Notes: a model not told the origin generated them from the letters alone. Positions 26,853-35,591 are shown, counted from the stretch's first letter. The stretch: 64,000 nt of DNA from Roseovarius atlanticus (GCF_001441615.1 NZ_LAXJ01000023.1:1-64000); one strand, 5' to 3'. Numbers and translations: made by a program.

Positions 26853-28343
26853 TTAATGTCGTCGAGTATCGTACTTTGGAAGATAGAGGGGGACCGATAC
26901 TGCATCGCTTCCCCGATCTCGACGCCGTTCCTCTTCGTACATCGCCAACGACAAGAGAATAAGGGCTTCGTGCGCCAACTGTAGCATTCGAACGGTGTGA
27001 CGTTGGAACACGGTCAGCTCCTCCCGATCAATTGGGCTGTCGTCGTGCAAGGCGAATTCACTGCATAAAACAAGACAACGGTGTTCGAGCAAATTTCGAA
27101 GGCTGCTTAGATGGGCAGCAGTCGGTTCGATCGAGTCATCGTGTGAGCCTCTTGACCCCAGGATGTCGAAGGAGAGCCAATAAAGACCGCGCAGCGCAAG
27201 GTTGGGACGATCATGAAATGGAACCGCGAGGGCATCTCTTCTCCTTGGGTCCTTATACCATATGCCTCTGAGGTCGACTTGGTTCGGTCGCCTCCCCAAC
27301 TTGAAAAATGTGTTCAAGAATCCCGCTATCTTATCTAGCAGCCCATAAGCTGTTCTAAAGGACAACCGCAGTTTTTCTGCACCTATGGAGAACTCCGGGT
27401 AATCCAACGTATCAATTAAATGGGTGCCGTCATCGGCAAAGTGCCTTCCGCGATCCTCGAATGGCGGACCCTCCACCGCTTCGTGGAATAGTAAACGCGC
27501 GGCTACAAACTCCTGCTTTAGCTGGTTATACCATCTTAGATAATGCGGCGGCTCTTCGAGTCCGTAGGTGTGCGACGGCAAGTGAAGCGGATCTAACGCC
27601 GCGATGGGATATGGACCAATCACAACCAAAGGGTTGAGGAAGAGGCCCATCTCTAGCATACGCTCTCGATAGATGCGCTCTTCTCCCTGTCCAACTTGCC
27701 AAGCGTGCATATCGGTTTCAGCAAGTACTGCTTCCACGTCGACTGCGTCTCGAACTTGTGCGGCCTGCTCTGAGACAGCCGCACGCATTTCAGGGTAATC
27801 ACCGTCCCACTCTACATCCCCGTTCAGGACGCGTTCGAAGTCCTGCCAAGCATGTGCAGCGAGAACGGCTCGATGACCGTCATCGTAGATCATGCGCGCC
27901 AGCGTCAGACGTGCAAGACCTCGATTAGCGATCGCCATGGCGAAGTTGGGGCTCTCTCTCAGAACGGTTTCATAGATCCTGAGTGCCTCGACCGGCCGAC
28001 CGAAGGTGTTCATGTTGTTTGCCAGGTTCGTCCCGATCTGGGCCCGTCGCGTCAGCGATATCTGAGCAAAGGTCCGTGCGGTCCGTGCGCGTCGGAGGTA
28101 CAGGATTTGCCTTTCCCTGTTTGGTTGCCGCCAAGCCCAACTCCGCGGCTCCTCCGCATCTTGTAAAGCCGCGTAGATATTGGCTCGAAAGTAATGGAGC
28201 AATGCGTCCAAGTCTGTTGAAGCTGCCAGCTTCTTCTTGCAAATGGCGTCGATACGTCGAAGCTCTTCTGATCGTCCCTCTAACGCCGCGTCATCAATTC
28301 GGAGCGCGAGTTCGTCGAGTTCAATGTTCATTTCATCTTGCAT
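26853..28343 (-). CDS. LA2681-like HEPN domain protein with TPR-type N-terminus (496 aa)
   Basis: The N-terminal half is helical with TPR-like repeats (GRPVEALRIYETVLRESPNF, AIANRGLARLTLARM). The C-terminal part has the LA2681 features: LRLSFRTAYGLLDKIAGFLN, FFKLG, IWY, LALRGLYWLSFDI, and the HEPN catalytic signature RNLLEH (Arg-x4-His, about 416-421) followed by a long HEPN helix (QLAHEALILLSLAMY). HEPN proteins with Rx4-6H are metal-independent RNases that act in toxin and abortive-infection systems. No cognate antitoxin is adjacent, so the TPR part may sense and restrain it. It is 230 bp upstream of the helicase gene on the same strand. Confidence 0.8.
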   Translation of the reverse strand: MQDEMNIELDELALRIDDAALEGRSEELRRIDAICKKKLAASTDLDALLHYFRANIYAALQDAEEPRSWAWRQPNRERQILYLRRARTARTFAQISLTRRAQIGTNLANNMNTFGRPVEALRIYETVLRESPNFAMAIANRGLARLTLARMIYDDGHRAVLAAHAWQDFERVLNGDVEWDGDYPEMRAAVSEQAAQVRDAVDVEAVLAETDMHAWQVGQGEERIYRERMLEMGLFLNPLVVIGPYPIAALDPLHLPSHTYGLEEPPHYLRWYNQLKQEFVAARLLFHEAVEGPPFEDRGRHFADDGTHLIDTLDYPEFSIGAEKLRLSFRTAYGLLDKIAGFLNTFFKLGRRPNQVDLRGIWYKDPRRRDALAVPFHDRPNLALRGLYWLSFDILGSRGSHDDSIEPTAAHLSSLRNLLEHRCLVLCSEFALHDDSPIDREELTVFQRHTVRMLQLAHEALILLSLAMYEEERRRDRGSDAVSVPLYLPKYDTRRH

Positions 28344-28461
28344 ACACCGCAGTCCCTATATTCTGTCGGCTTCGGTCGACGTGCCCAATCATTGACTGCG
28401 TGGAACTTGTGAAAGAAGGCAGGATTGTTGCGACAGCTCAGCGAATGCTGCCGTATCCCCG

Positions 28462-29505
28462 TCACGCGCTTCTGTTGAGAGTATCCTCGATCTCTCTGAT
28501 CGACAACAGGATCTCCCCGAAATCGGGGGCATCACCAAAGATCATCGCTTGCGTGTTGTCATAGTCCCTGGCCAAGCGATCGATCATGTCGCCGATCGGT
28601 CGAAGAGCGAATGTTCCAGGTACCGCGGCAGTAAGATTGTAGTCCGGTCTGTTGAAGAAGGTTCGGGCGTGCTCGATACAGTCCATACCGAGCGGCAAAT
28701 CCGCGACAGCCGAGGCGCCAACATCCGAGGTCAAGAGCGAGTGCAGGTCGTAGTAGTGCCGCGAAATCCGCTGACCGTCCTGACGAAGCTCACCGCGCCG
28801 CTCGAACCAGCTGCGAAGACCGTGAACAATCACGATCTTGTCCCAGAAAGTTCGCTCGGCGTGGATCGTCGTGACATCAGGCACCCTGAGATCCAGTGCT
28901 TCGAGATCGGCATCGATATAGGGAGCAATCGTGACTGGTCGGTTCGGATCGAGTGCGGATTTCGCGCCTGATTCGATCTTGACTGCAGCCTGCACATATC
29001 CGGTCTCATTTGCATCCACCCGCGGATACCAGACCAACAGCGTCTGAGAATTTGGATCGCTATCGTCGATCTCGACGCGACCCGCCCCACCTGTGTCGGC
29101 TGCCAGAATTTCGGCGACGGCCTCCAGAAGCTCTGTGGTGATATAGCGGCTGCAATCCGCTGCAATCGCGTCAAGAGCAGCCTTCCGCTTCTTGTTGGAA
29201 AGTGCCGCGATCTCAGCAGTGCTCCCAGGGTGACCGAGGTCATCCCTGAAGACGGTGACGTCAATGTCTTCTGAGAACCGGTTGATCAGACCATAGGCCT
29301 TTGATAGCGACGTGCCACCTTTGAAGAGAAGGCGTGGGCCGCCCTTCGGCAGCCGATGGTAGAGGGTGTTGAGCGTCCAGCACACCCAGAAGTCTTTCTC
29401 GATGTTGATCAGGGGGGCACCCAGCCGCCGGGCCGTCGTGAGGAAGAGGTCAGCGCGGTCAGCGGGCTCCGCGCGGATGACCTCCAAGAACGCCTCTGTC
29501 GTCAT
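28462..29505 (-). CDS. abiEii: AbiEii-family nucleotidyltransferase toxin
   Basis: ATG at 29505 follows GGAGAG and overlaps the antitoxin stop (ATGA). The nucleotidyltransferase core is plain: FKGGTSLSKAYGLINRFSED then IDVTVF, giving the GG-[ST] and Asp-x-Asp motifs (about 62-82), with the conserved upstream EKDFWVCWTL. AbiEii/MenT-type toxins modify tRNA or other targets with NTP, and in type IV TA systems they abort phage infection. Length (347 aa) is longer than the minimal family but normal for the AbiEii/AbiGii group. The antitoxin is the upstream gene. Confidence 0.88.
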   Translation of the reverse strand: MTTEAFLEVIRAEPADRADLFLTTARRLGAPLINIEKDFWVCWTLNTLYHRLPKGGPRLLFKGGTSLSKAYGLINRFSEDIDVTVFRDDLGHPGSTAEIAALSNKKRKAALDAIAADCSRYITTELLEAVAEILAADTGGAGRVEIDDSDPNSQTLLVWYPRVDANETGYVQAAVKIESGAKSALDPNRPVTIAPYIDADLEALDLRVPDVTTIHAERTFWDKIVIVHGLRSWFERRGELRQDGQRISRHYYDLHSLLTSDVGASAVADLPLGMDCIEHARTFFNRPDYNLTAAVPGTFALRPIGDMIDRLARDYDNTQAMIFGDAPDFGEILLSIREIEDTLNRSA

Positions 29506-30167
29506 GTGTATCTCTCCGCACCTGCCGACATGATCGGTTTGCGCAGGATGTCCTGCATCCATATCGGCATGGCCGAGAGACCGATGCGAAGATCCTCGGT
29601 GAGTTTTGGCCCCCCATCACTGTCGGTAAGGAGCTTTCGAATGGTCCGCTCGACTTTCGAGCGCTCGGTCTCAGTCCGCATGGTGTCGTGAACCCAGTGC
29701 AGTGCCTGAACAAGATACATACCAGGACGTCCCGCCCAGTAGAGTCGGCTGGGCGCAGCATGCTTGAAGACGATCTTTTGGTTGCCCAGTTCGATGGGTT
29801 TCAGGCGGGCATCGACCAGGACCTCGATTCTGGCAGGAACGGCGTTTGTCAGTCCGAGCGTGTTGGCCGCGGTCATTCCGTCTACCACAAAGCGCGCCTT
29901 GTCCCGCCGTGCTACAGCTTCGATGACAGCGCGATAGTCCGGTGCCGACAGTTTTCCGGTCAGCTTGTTGAGTCGCGGCTTGTCGTAGAGGCCGCGTTCG
30001 ATACGACGGAGCTCGCCGGACTTGGCAAGCCTTTGGAGGGCCTTGTCGACGGCCTCGCGCGAGCCGGCATCCGCAAAATCTCCCGGCGTCCACACCTTGG
30101 CAGGTTCGGCACTGACCCGATCGAGGATCTGAGTCGGCAAAGCAGCATGTGATCTAGCATCCGCCAT
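29502..30167 (-). CDS. abiEi: AbiEi-type antitoxin/repressor (DUF6088 family)
   Basis: The N-terminal winged helix (QILDRVSAEPAKVWTPGDFA, then ALQRLAKSGELRRIERGLYD) binds DNA; the remainder (APDYRAVIEAVARRDK, GMTAANTLGLTNAVP) is the AbiEi C-terminal antitoxin region. The start codon lies at the edge of operator 1, so the leader is very short. AbiEi proteins repress their own promoter through paired inverted repeats, matching the two boxes just upstream. The gene is translationally coupled to the toxin. Confidence 0.87.
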   Translation of the reverse strand: MADARSHAALPTQILDRVSAEPAKVWTPGDFADAGSREAVDKALQRLAKSGELRRIERGLYDKPRLNKLTGKLSAPDYRAVIEAVARRDKARFVVDGMTAANTLGLTNAVPARIEVLVDARLKPIELGNQKIVFKHAAPSRLYWAGRPGMYLVQALHWVHDTMRTETERSKVERTIRKLLTDSDGGPKLTEDLRIGLSAMPIWMQDILRKPIMSAGAERYT

Positions 30168-30230
30168 GTCCGAAGATTACCACATATTTCGGACACAAGC
30201 GAGTCCGAAGTTTGCTACATATTTCGGACA
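30167..30230 (-). promoter_or_regulatory. Two AbiEi operator boxes
   Basis: Two 29-bp inverted repeats with the arms TGTCCGAA / TTCGGACA and 13-bp spacers lie at 30167-30195 and 30202-30230 (the second with one arm mismatch, AGTCCGAA on the plus strand), 35 bp between centres. On the coding strand the spacers start ATATGT in both. Paired operators next to the start codon are the known autoregulatory arrangement of abiE systems. A third copy is at 50931. Confidence 0.8.
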
Positions 30231-30411
30231 TGTAGACCGTGAACTCACTCTTCAAAATTGGCTTTCGACGAAGTGAGGTTCAGACGACGCCGAGATTGGA
30301 AGAGGGGACAATAAATAACGAGGCTATCGCAAACCGAGAATCGCCTTATAGTTGAACCACATTGCCACACTGCGATTGAACCCGAAACCAGTCACATTTT
30401 GGAGCAATTTC

Positions 30412-30819
30412 ATGCAACTATTTCGGCTTTGCCACACGAGTCTACTGCTTACATGCATGACCATCTTCCAAGCGTCCGCCCAGGACCTCGCCGAATGCCC
30501 CAACCCGTTGTTCGAGTGCATTGGCCCTGGATCGGGTGGAAGTCCTCCAGGCAATCCACCCGATCCAATTTTCAAACCAGTCGCACCTTTCACGGACAGC
30601 TATGTTGATTTCAATCGGTCTTTCGGGGTCATCCGAAATGGTGCGCTTATCGTTTCCCCAGGATCGCCCGAGATCCAGACCGACTTGGCCGACTTTCTGA
30701 CGCGCAATCGCACCTTGATCGATCCGAATACCGCCTACCTGCTTTCTCCTGGTTCGGTCATCGATGCCGATGCCGCAATCGATGGTTTGATCGTGGGCGG
30801 TGGGGCACTAACACAATGA
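30412..30819 (+). CDS. Small exported protein (135 aa), first gene of an EEP operon
   Basis: ATG at 30412 with GGAGC upstream gives an N-terminal signal peptide: LFRLCHTSLLLTCMTIFQAS, then AQD, cleavage likely after Ala-Gln. The mature part has CPNPLFECIGPG with two Cys and a Gly-Pro-rich turn (GSGGSPPGNPPDP). No family recognised. Its stop overlaps the next start (ATGA). It may be a periplasmic partner of the exported EEP enzyme. Confidence 0.6.
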   Translation: MQLFRLCHTSLLLTCMTIFQASAQDLAECPNPLFECIGPGSGGSPPGNPPDPIFKPVAPFTDSYVDFNRSFGVIRNGALIVSPGSPEIQTDLADFLTRNRTLIDPNTAYLLSPGSVIDADAAIDGLIVGGGALTQ

Positions 30820-31328
30820 GCTTCGTTGGATCGATTGCGGGGTATTTCTTCGTTTCGGCCGGTGTCGGATTCTTGCTTCCGTTTCTGGGGGCGTTGGCAT
30901 TTCAGCGCGAATCCTGGCGAACCGTCGGTCCGCTCCTACTTGCACTGACCCTCGTGGGGGCCTGCGCGGGGTTTGCGGGAGGTATGAGCCGGGCTTCGGC
31001 TGTTGGCGATGTTATCCCTGCATTTCTTGGGCTGTTGGGTGTCGTTGGAGTCTACCTTTTCGGTGTGGACCAGTCGCGCGGAATAATTGCTTCCTTTGGC
31101 GCCGCTGCGCTTTCGATTGCGTTGCTCATCGGTTACGCGTCCGGCTCCCAATATCGGGCCAAGCCCGAAGATCATAGGGATATCCGAGCGCATTGCGCAC
31201 GTGCATACACGGACGCCGACCTCCTGGGGAATGAGGCCGCCTTTGAAAGGTTCCGGCAACAAATGGGAAACCTGTGCGATGCTTCAATGTTTTGGCGGGT
31301 GACCACAAGTGAGAAGGAAGAACAGTAA
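30816..31328 (+). CDS. Integral membrane protein, four helices (170 aa)
   Basis: Four hydrophobic segments (about 5-27, 38-57, 67-82, 90-106) are followed by a soluble C-terminal tail with HCARAYTDADLLG and two Cys residues (DHRDIRAHC and GNLCDASMFW). Coupled start (ATGA) with the previous gene and a 1-bp gap to the EEP gene. No family recognised; it may anchor or sense for the exported proteins. Confidence 0.62.
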   Translation: MSFVGSIAGYFFVSAGVGFLLPFLGALAFQRESWRTVGPLLLALTLVGACAGFAGGMSRASAVGDVIPAFLGLLGVVGVYLFGVDQSRGIIASFGAAALSIALLIGYASGSQYRAKPEDHRDIRAHCARAYTDADLLGNEAAFERFRQQMGNLCDASMFWRVTTSEKEEQ

Positions 31329-31329
31329 G

Positions 31330-32352
31330 ATGAGTATTCGCTTGATGCCTGGGGTCCTAGGTGCGTTTCTGGCCGGCGCATGGCCAGCTACCGCGGAAGA
31401 CTTCACATTCGCCTCATGGAACATCGCAAATCTACATCACGAGACGGGCGTTCCGCTTCGTGAAGGCTCCCTACCGCGCGAAGATGTAGACTATGAAAGG
31501 CTTGCGGCCGTAGCCAACGAGCTTGATGCCGACATTATCGGTCTTCAGGAGATCGGATCTCTGGCCGCTCTGGAGAGAATTTTCTCTCCCGATGCTTACC
31601 ATCTTGTCATGTCGGACCGTTACCAAGTTGGTGACGAGGAAAAACCGCCGGAAGAGCGAGATATCTTCACGGCTGTCGCCCTGTCCAGAGAGGCCTTCCC
31701 TGACTTGCCGTCGATCGAGACTGTTAGCGCGTTTTCTATTCAGCACATCGATCTGAACCAAGCATTGGATGCGCCAGATATTCGACCGACCCGATCAGCA
31801 ATTCATGTCCAGTTCGAGCTCGAAGGGGAGCAGGTGTCGTTCCTAAACGTGCACCTCAAGTCTTCCTGCCATCAGTATCCTCTCCGAGATGTCGAAGATC
31901 AGAACTTTTTCAACCAGCAGTCTTTCGGTTCGAGGTTTGATTGCAGGACCCTTAAGGCGCAGTTGGCGATCCTCGAAAACTGGATCGAGGTTCAACATGC
32001 GCTCGGGGTCCGTGTGGTCGTCGCAGGAGACTTCAACCGGCGACTAAACATCGCATATCGCAACCCGACCCGGTATGAAGATTTCTGGGCCGAGTTGAAC
32101 GACGGGCAGCCCGGAAACTTCATGTTGAGGAAAGGTCCAGAGGGTCGCGACAACGTATGCTGGCCAAGCCACGAAGACCGGTTCGACGAACATATCGATC
32201 TGATCGTCTCCGATACAGAGTTCCTAGCCCGCTTCGCGACCGCAAGCTTTGACAAAGTCGGCCTCGGCTTTGACGAAGCGCCCGAGTATGCAGGAAGAGC
32301 TCGTCAACGTTTGAGTGACCATTGTCCTGTGCGGCTTGTGGTTGGTGGGTAA
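31330..32352 (+). CDS. Exported endonuclease/exonuclease/phosphatase (EEP) family enzyme
   Basis: ATG at 31330 with AAGGAAG upstream. A signal peptide (LMPGVLGAFLAGAWPATA, cut before EDF) precedes a DNase I-like fold: FASWNIANL, LQEIGSL with the metal-binding Glu, FLNVHLKSSC, VVAGDFNRRLN with the Asp-x-Asn pair, HIDLIVSD and the terminal RLSDHCPVRLVV with the catalytic Asp-His. All signature residues are present. The substrate could be DNA, RNA or a phosphoinositide-like ester; periplasmic location favours nucleic acid from outside. Third gene of an operon with two unknown envelope proteins. Confidence 0.83.
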   Translation: MSIRLMPGVLGAFLAGAWPATAEDFTFASWNIANLHHETGVPLREGSLPREDVDYERLAAVANELDADIIGLQEIGSLAALERIFSPDAYHLVMSDRYQVGDEEKPPEERDIFTAVALSREAFPDLPSIETVSAFSIQHIDLNQALDAPDIRPTRSAIHVQFELEGEQVSFLNVHLKSSCHQYPLRDVEDQNFFNQQSFGSRFDCRTLKAQLAILENWIEVQHALGVRVVVAGDFNRRLNIAYRNPTRYEDFWAELNDGQPGNFMLRKGPEGRDNVCWPSHEDRFDEHIDLIVSDTEFLARFATASFDKVGLGFDEAPEYAGRARQRLSDHCPVRLVVGG

Positions 32353-32591
32353 GAAGTGAGCTTACCTTAAACGAAGTCGATCTATCATTTGGACCATTAC
32401 TTGTCCGCTTCACCACACTGAGTCTCCCAATGGAAATGGGAGACAGAAGCTCTCCTGACACTCGCGAATTCACATTCAGAAGCGGGCGCGCCGAGCCTCT
32501 CAGGGCCTGTTTGGAAAAGGTGAACGAGCTGCCAGCTTTTGACCCGCACTCTTTCGGCTTCCCATTGATCGAGAAACTGGCCTCGGCCTGA
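32322..32591 (+). CDS. Possible small protein (89 aa), low confidence
   Basis: The frame overlaps the end of the EEP gene by 31 bp. Its second half (MEMGDRSSPDTREFTFRSG, ACLEKVNELPAFD) reads like real protein with a beta strand and helix, but the start lacks a ribosome site. It could be a fourth operon gene or a remnant; the rest of the gap to 32669 shows nothing else. Confidence 0.3.
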   Translation: MSCAACGWWVRSELTLNEVDLSFGPLLVRFTTLSLPMEMGDRSSPDTREFTFRSGRAEPLRACLEKVNELPAFDPHSFGFPLIEKLASA

Positions 32592-32669
32592 TCTCCAGTC
32601 TCTACCAGCTCTGACGATCGTTAACCGACACGTCTGCGAGCCAAGCTGAGAACGTCGCGGGCGCGAAAC

Positions 32670-33146
32670 TCAACGCATTCGGCGCAGGCTGCGGCGCAAG
32701 GCGCGGTTGCCCTCGTCTGGGTCATCCTCTCCAGGGTGTTTTCCCCCGCCCTTCCAGTCGTCCGACACGAGCCATTCCTCGAAATAGATCAGCCAGAGGT
32801 GGGTCCAGGGGATGATGGTGAGGTCAAGACGCTTGCTGGCGTCCCATTGTCCGGTTCCGGGCAGATAGAGACAGAGCCGATCCGGGTCATGGTAGATATG
32901 CGGCAGGTCGCGTCCACCGGCGAGCAACCTCAAGTTAGGTTCTACGACCCGAACATCCGGCGTCCCGTCCCTCTCCAGGACAAGAGTGACCTGATACGAC
33001 CGGGAAAGCGGCGTCGGTTGCGCCTGAAAACGCCATTCCAACCGGCGCGGACCAAGCACCCCCGCGCCGGCTATCGTCTTGGACCTCTGCAGAAACAGGT
33101 ACTGCTGGGGCAGTGACAGCCGGTTTCTTGTGGTCGATCCCGCCAT
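32670..33146 (-). CDS. CBASS E2-like ubiquitin-transfer protein (158 aa)
   Basis: Small E2-fold protein: strands YQVTLVLERDG and VRVVEPNLRLL, then LPHIYHDPDRLCLYLPG with candidate catalytic Cys92 and the preceding His83, then TIIPWTHLWLIYFEEWLVSD and an H-terminated loop. This is the E2-only component of short type II CBASS, which conjugates or primes the CD-NTase without an E1/JAB partner. Five bp after the CD-NTase stop on the same strand. Length is typical for stand-alone bacterial E2 proteins. Confidence 0.75.
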   Translation of the reverse strand: MAGSTTRNRLSLPQQYLFLQRSKTIAGAGVLGPRRLEWRFQAQPTPLSRSYQVTLVLERDGTPDVRVVEPNLRLLAGGRDLPHIYHDPDRLCLYLPGTGQWDASKRLDLTIIPWTHLWLIYFEEWLVSDDWKGGGKHPGEDDPDEGNRALRRSLRRMR

Positions 33147-33151
33147 CGCGT

Positions 33152-34351
33152 CTAGTCCCCGAAAAACTCGTTCCTGGGAACGGGCGTCGAAGCGGCCGAT
33201 TTTTGGGTAGTCAGGCCAACGCCCGCACCAAGCATAAGAGCGCCCGTCTTCCGCCCCTCGTTCAGCGCATCCATCCGCCTGTTCATGGTCCGGGCAACAA
33301 GTTTGTCGCCCAGGCTGTCCTTCATGGAGCCTACAATCGCGTCGAGGCCAACGAGGTCACGCAGGGATTCGAAATCCGCAAGCGCCTTGCTGTGCCATTT
33401 GTAGAAAGCCTCTACCCGCGCGGGTTCTTCATTCCAACGCTCGGCAAAATTTTCGCCTTGGGTGGTCTCGTTCCAGACCGCGTAGATCTGTCGGCCATTG
33501 ACCAAGGGCCGCTCGATGAAGATCGGCATCAGGCGGATCGTGTCGATCAGCACCTGGAGTTCGTCTACGAAAACGTGGCGCCTGACACACATCTCATAGG
33601 ATCGCATGGCCAGGGTCGTGATGATGATCGAGATCGGCGCGATTTCTTCCTGAACATGCAGGAATTCCAGATCCCGGTGACGCTTCAGGAGCTGCACGGT
33701 CCGCCGCAGAATGCCCTTGACGGACTGACGGACTGGGAAGGGCTCGGTCGTGGCCGCATCGCGCTGCGCCGCGACGATCGACTGCGTCATCCTCGGAACC
33801 AGGGCCGCCCGTTCGTCGAAGAGGGCCCGATAGGCCCGGGGATTTGTCGCGTGCCAATCCCGTAGCTTGCGATCGGGCACCAGCTCACCGCCATTCACGC
33901 AGTTCGGATTGGCAATGGTCGGGGAGATGTCGAGGTGAAAGTCACCGGCGTAGTTCAGGCGCCAGCAGCGCTTCTTTTCTTCCAGGATCGACGCGTAGTA
34001 GGCATGTTCGCGCAAGCGCTGGCCGATTGCAGCCGTCAGGCACATCGGTGCGATTTCCGGGCCGAGGCCGAGGATGAAGCTGATCAGGTCGACATCGAAC
34101 TCGTCGCGTCCGATCGGTTTGATCGAGGTGCCGAGTGCGCCAGAGCCGTGCAAGTAGACATGAAGGGAAGCAAGCATCGGGTCACTCGATCCGGCCAACC
34201 AGTCCGCGACCGCTTCGTAGCTGGTGCGGGCCTTCTCGAACTGGGTTTGCGTCCATTCCAGCTCCTGGCAGATTTCTTCGAGGATCGTGAAGACCTGCGC
34301 CCGCCGCTGAATGGCGGTATCGGTGAGGGGGTGCGAGAAGATCTGGTTCAT
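33152..34351 (-). CDS. CBASS CD-NTase (cyclic oligonucleotide synthase)
   Basis: The nucleotidyltransferase core reads VYLHGSGALGTSIKPIGRDE followed by FDVDLI, giving Gly-Ser (69-70) and Asp86-x-Asp88, with the third Asp in GDFHLDISPT (about 155). The C-terminal helical OAS1-type domain follows (LLKRHRDLEFLHVQEEIAPI). On phage infection such enzymes make a cyclic di- or trinucleotide that activates the effector, here CapV. The start overlaps the capV stop (ATGA). The clade cannot be set by eye. Confidence 0.88.
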   Translation of the reverse strand: MNQIFSHPLTDTAIQRRAQVFTILEEICQELEWTQTQFEKARTSYEAVADWLAGSSDPMLASLHVYLHGSGALGTSIKPIGRDEFDVDLISFILGLGPEIAPMCLTAAIGQRLREHAYYASILEEKKRCWRLNYAGDFHLDISPTIANPNCVNGGELVPDRKLRDWHATNPRAYRALFDERAALVPRMTQSIVAAQRDAATTEPFPVRQSVKGILRRTVQLLKRHRDLEFLHVQEEIAPISIIITTLAMRSYEMCVRRHVFVDELQVLIDTIRLMPIFIERPLVNGRQIYAVWNETTQGENFAERWNEEPARVEAFYKWHSKALADFESLRDLVGLDAIVGSMKDSLGDKLVARTMNRRMDALNEGRKTGALMLGAGVGLTTQKSAASTPVPRNEFFGD

Positions 34352-35334
34352 GCCGCGTTCCGTTCGAGTTGATGCACGGGCACGAACGGCTCGGCAGGTT
34401 GCTGGAAGAAGATGGGGGTCAGGGTGGGGCTCGCGTGCCGGGCGCTCGAGGCGCCAAGCCCCTTGAGCCTCTGGATCTTGGTGGTGTCGTCGAGGGAAAA
34501 GAAACCCTCCGGCACGCTCGGCGAATACCGGTGAACAGCCGTCCGGTCATGCGGATCGCCTGTCAGATGACGGGCAATGCCGAGCGCACCGCGGGACTGC
34601 CCGTCCATGAAAAGACTGAGCGCCTTGAATCCGAGTCCGGCCGTGCCGGGGGATTCAGGCAGCATGTAGACCTCGTCGACACAGCCGAGGCTCAGGATGT
34701 GCAGATCCTGCGGAGACCAGCCAAGCATCGAGATCGCTTCTACGGTCGCGACGCCCGCCGGATTGTTGCACCAGGTGCCGCCATCAAGGAGCCCGACATC
34801 ATCCACCGTCTTGTGGCGCGCGAAATAGGTCGGGGCGGCCGACGTCGCCATCGCGGCGTCTAGCGCGGGCTTCCGGTAATCCTTGGTGAGCCGCGGATGA
34901 TGCGACGTCTTGTAGATGTAGACGCTGCGCTGATCGGCATCCCAGGCCGGGATCAGCAACCGGGTCTCCGCCTCACCGATGAGCTTGTCGCCAAGGACGG
35001 CGTGGAGCTCGTCCCGAAGAGTCGATGCCTCGTGCTTCGGCTTGACCAGGTGACGCAACGACGCGCGCGCATTCCGGGCCTTTCGTCCGAGCCAACTCCT
35101 GTCTCCCGCTTGCCCGAAGATCGTCGGCCCGCGATTTTCATAGAGCTCCAGAAGGGTCTTGGCCCGGATGCCGAGGGCGAGGCCGATCGCGAGAATGCCC
35201 CCGGTTGACGTTCCCGCAATCAGGTCGAAGTAGCGGCCAATCGGTTCATCAAGGTCTTCTTCCAAACCCGCCAGGAAAGCTGCCGGTTGGGTGCCTTTGA
35301 TGCCACCGCCATCGATGCACAGGATACGTCTCAT
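34348..35334 (-). CDS. capV: CapV patatin-like phospholipase, CBASS effector
   Basis: Oxyanion loop CIDGGGIKGTQPAAFL (residues 7-14), nucleophile motif GTSTGGILAIG with Ser43, and the catalytic Asp in LLDGGTWCNNP (about 190) complete a patatin Ser-Asp dyad. Length (328 aa) fits CapV. The enzyme is activated by the CD-NTase's cyclic nucleotide and degrades the inner membrane, killing the infected cell. It follows the DUF2188 gene by 7 bp and overlaps the CD-NTase by 4 bp. Confidence 0.9.
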   Translation of the reverse strand: MRRILCIDGGGIKGTQPAAFLAGLEEDLDEPIGRYFDLIAGTSTGGILAIGLALGIRAKTLLELYENRGPTIFGQAGDRSWLGRKARNARASLRHLVKPKHEASTLRDELHAVLGDKLIGEAETRLLIPAWDADQRSVYIYKTSHHPRLTKDYRKPALDAAMATSAAPTYFARHKTVDDVGLLDGGTWCNNPAGVATVEAISMLGWSPQDLHILSLGCVDEVYMLPESPGTAGLGFKALSLFMDGQSRGALGIARHLTGDPHDRTAVHRYSPSVPEGFFSLDDTTKIQRLKGLGASSARHASPTLTPIFFQQPAEPFVPVHQLERNAA

Positions 35335-35341
35335 GATTCAC

Positions 35342-35566
35342 TTAGCCTTCCGGGGGGTAGGGGTCTTTGCCGTAGGTGTTGCGCTCGCGGATGCGACCGT
35401 TGGTTCCGTGGATGAGCATTTCCGAGCCCTGATTGCGGGCGATGTCACGCGCCTGGGTGATCGCGGATTGCTGCGTCGGGTGGATGGCCGTTGCCTTCGC
35501 ATTGCCGGCGCCTTTCACGGCCCAACCGTCCTTGTGGGGAACAACATGCTGATTTTTCTTGGTCAT
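35342..35566 (-). CDS. DUF2188 protein (74 aa), first gene of the CBASS operon
   Basis: ATG at 35566 has a consensus GGAGG. The protein is a single DUF2188 domain: KNQHVVPHKDGWAVKGAGN, then a helix AITQARDIARNQGSEMLIHG and RIRERNTYGKDPYP. DUF2188 proteins are short, of unknown role, and common beside phage-related genes. Here only 7 bp separate it from capV, so it is co-transcribed with the CBASS genes and may be an accessory factor. Confidence 0.8.
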   Translation of the reverse strand: MTKKNQHVVPHKDGWAVKGAGNAKATAIHPTQQSAITQARDIARNQGSEMLIHGTNGRIRERNTYGKDPYPPEG

Positions 35567-35591
35567 TTTGACCTCCAAGTGCCTTTTTTCC

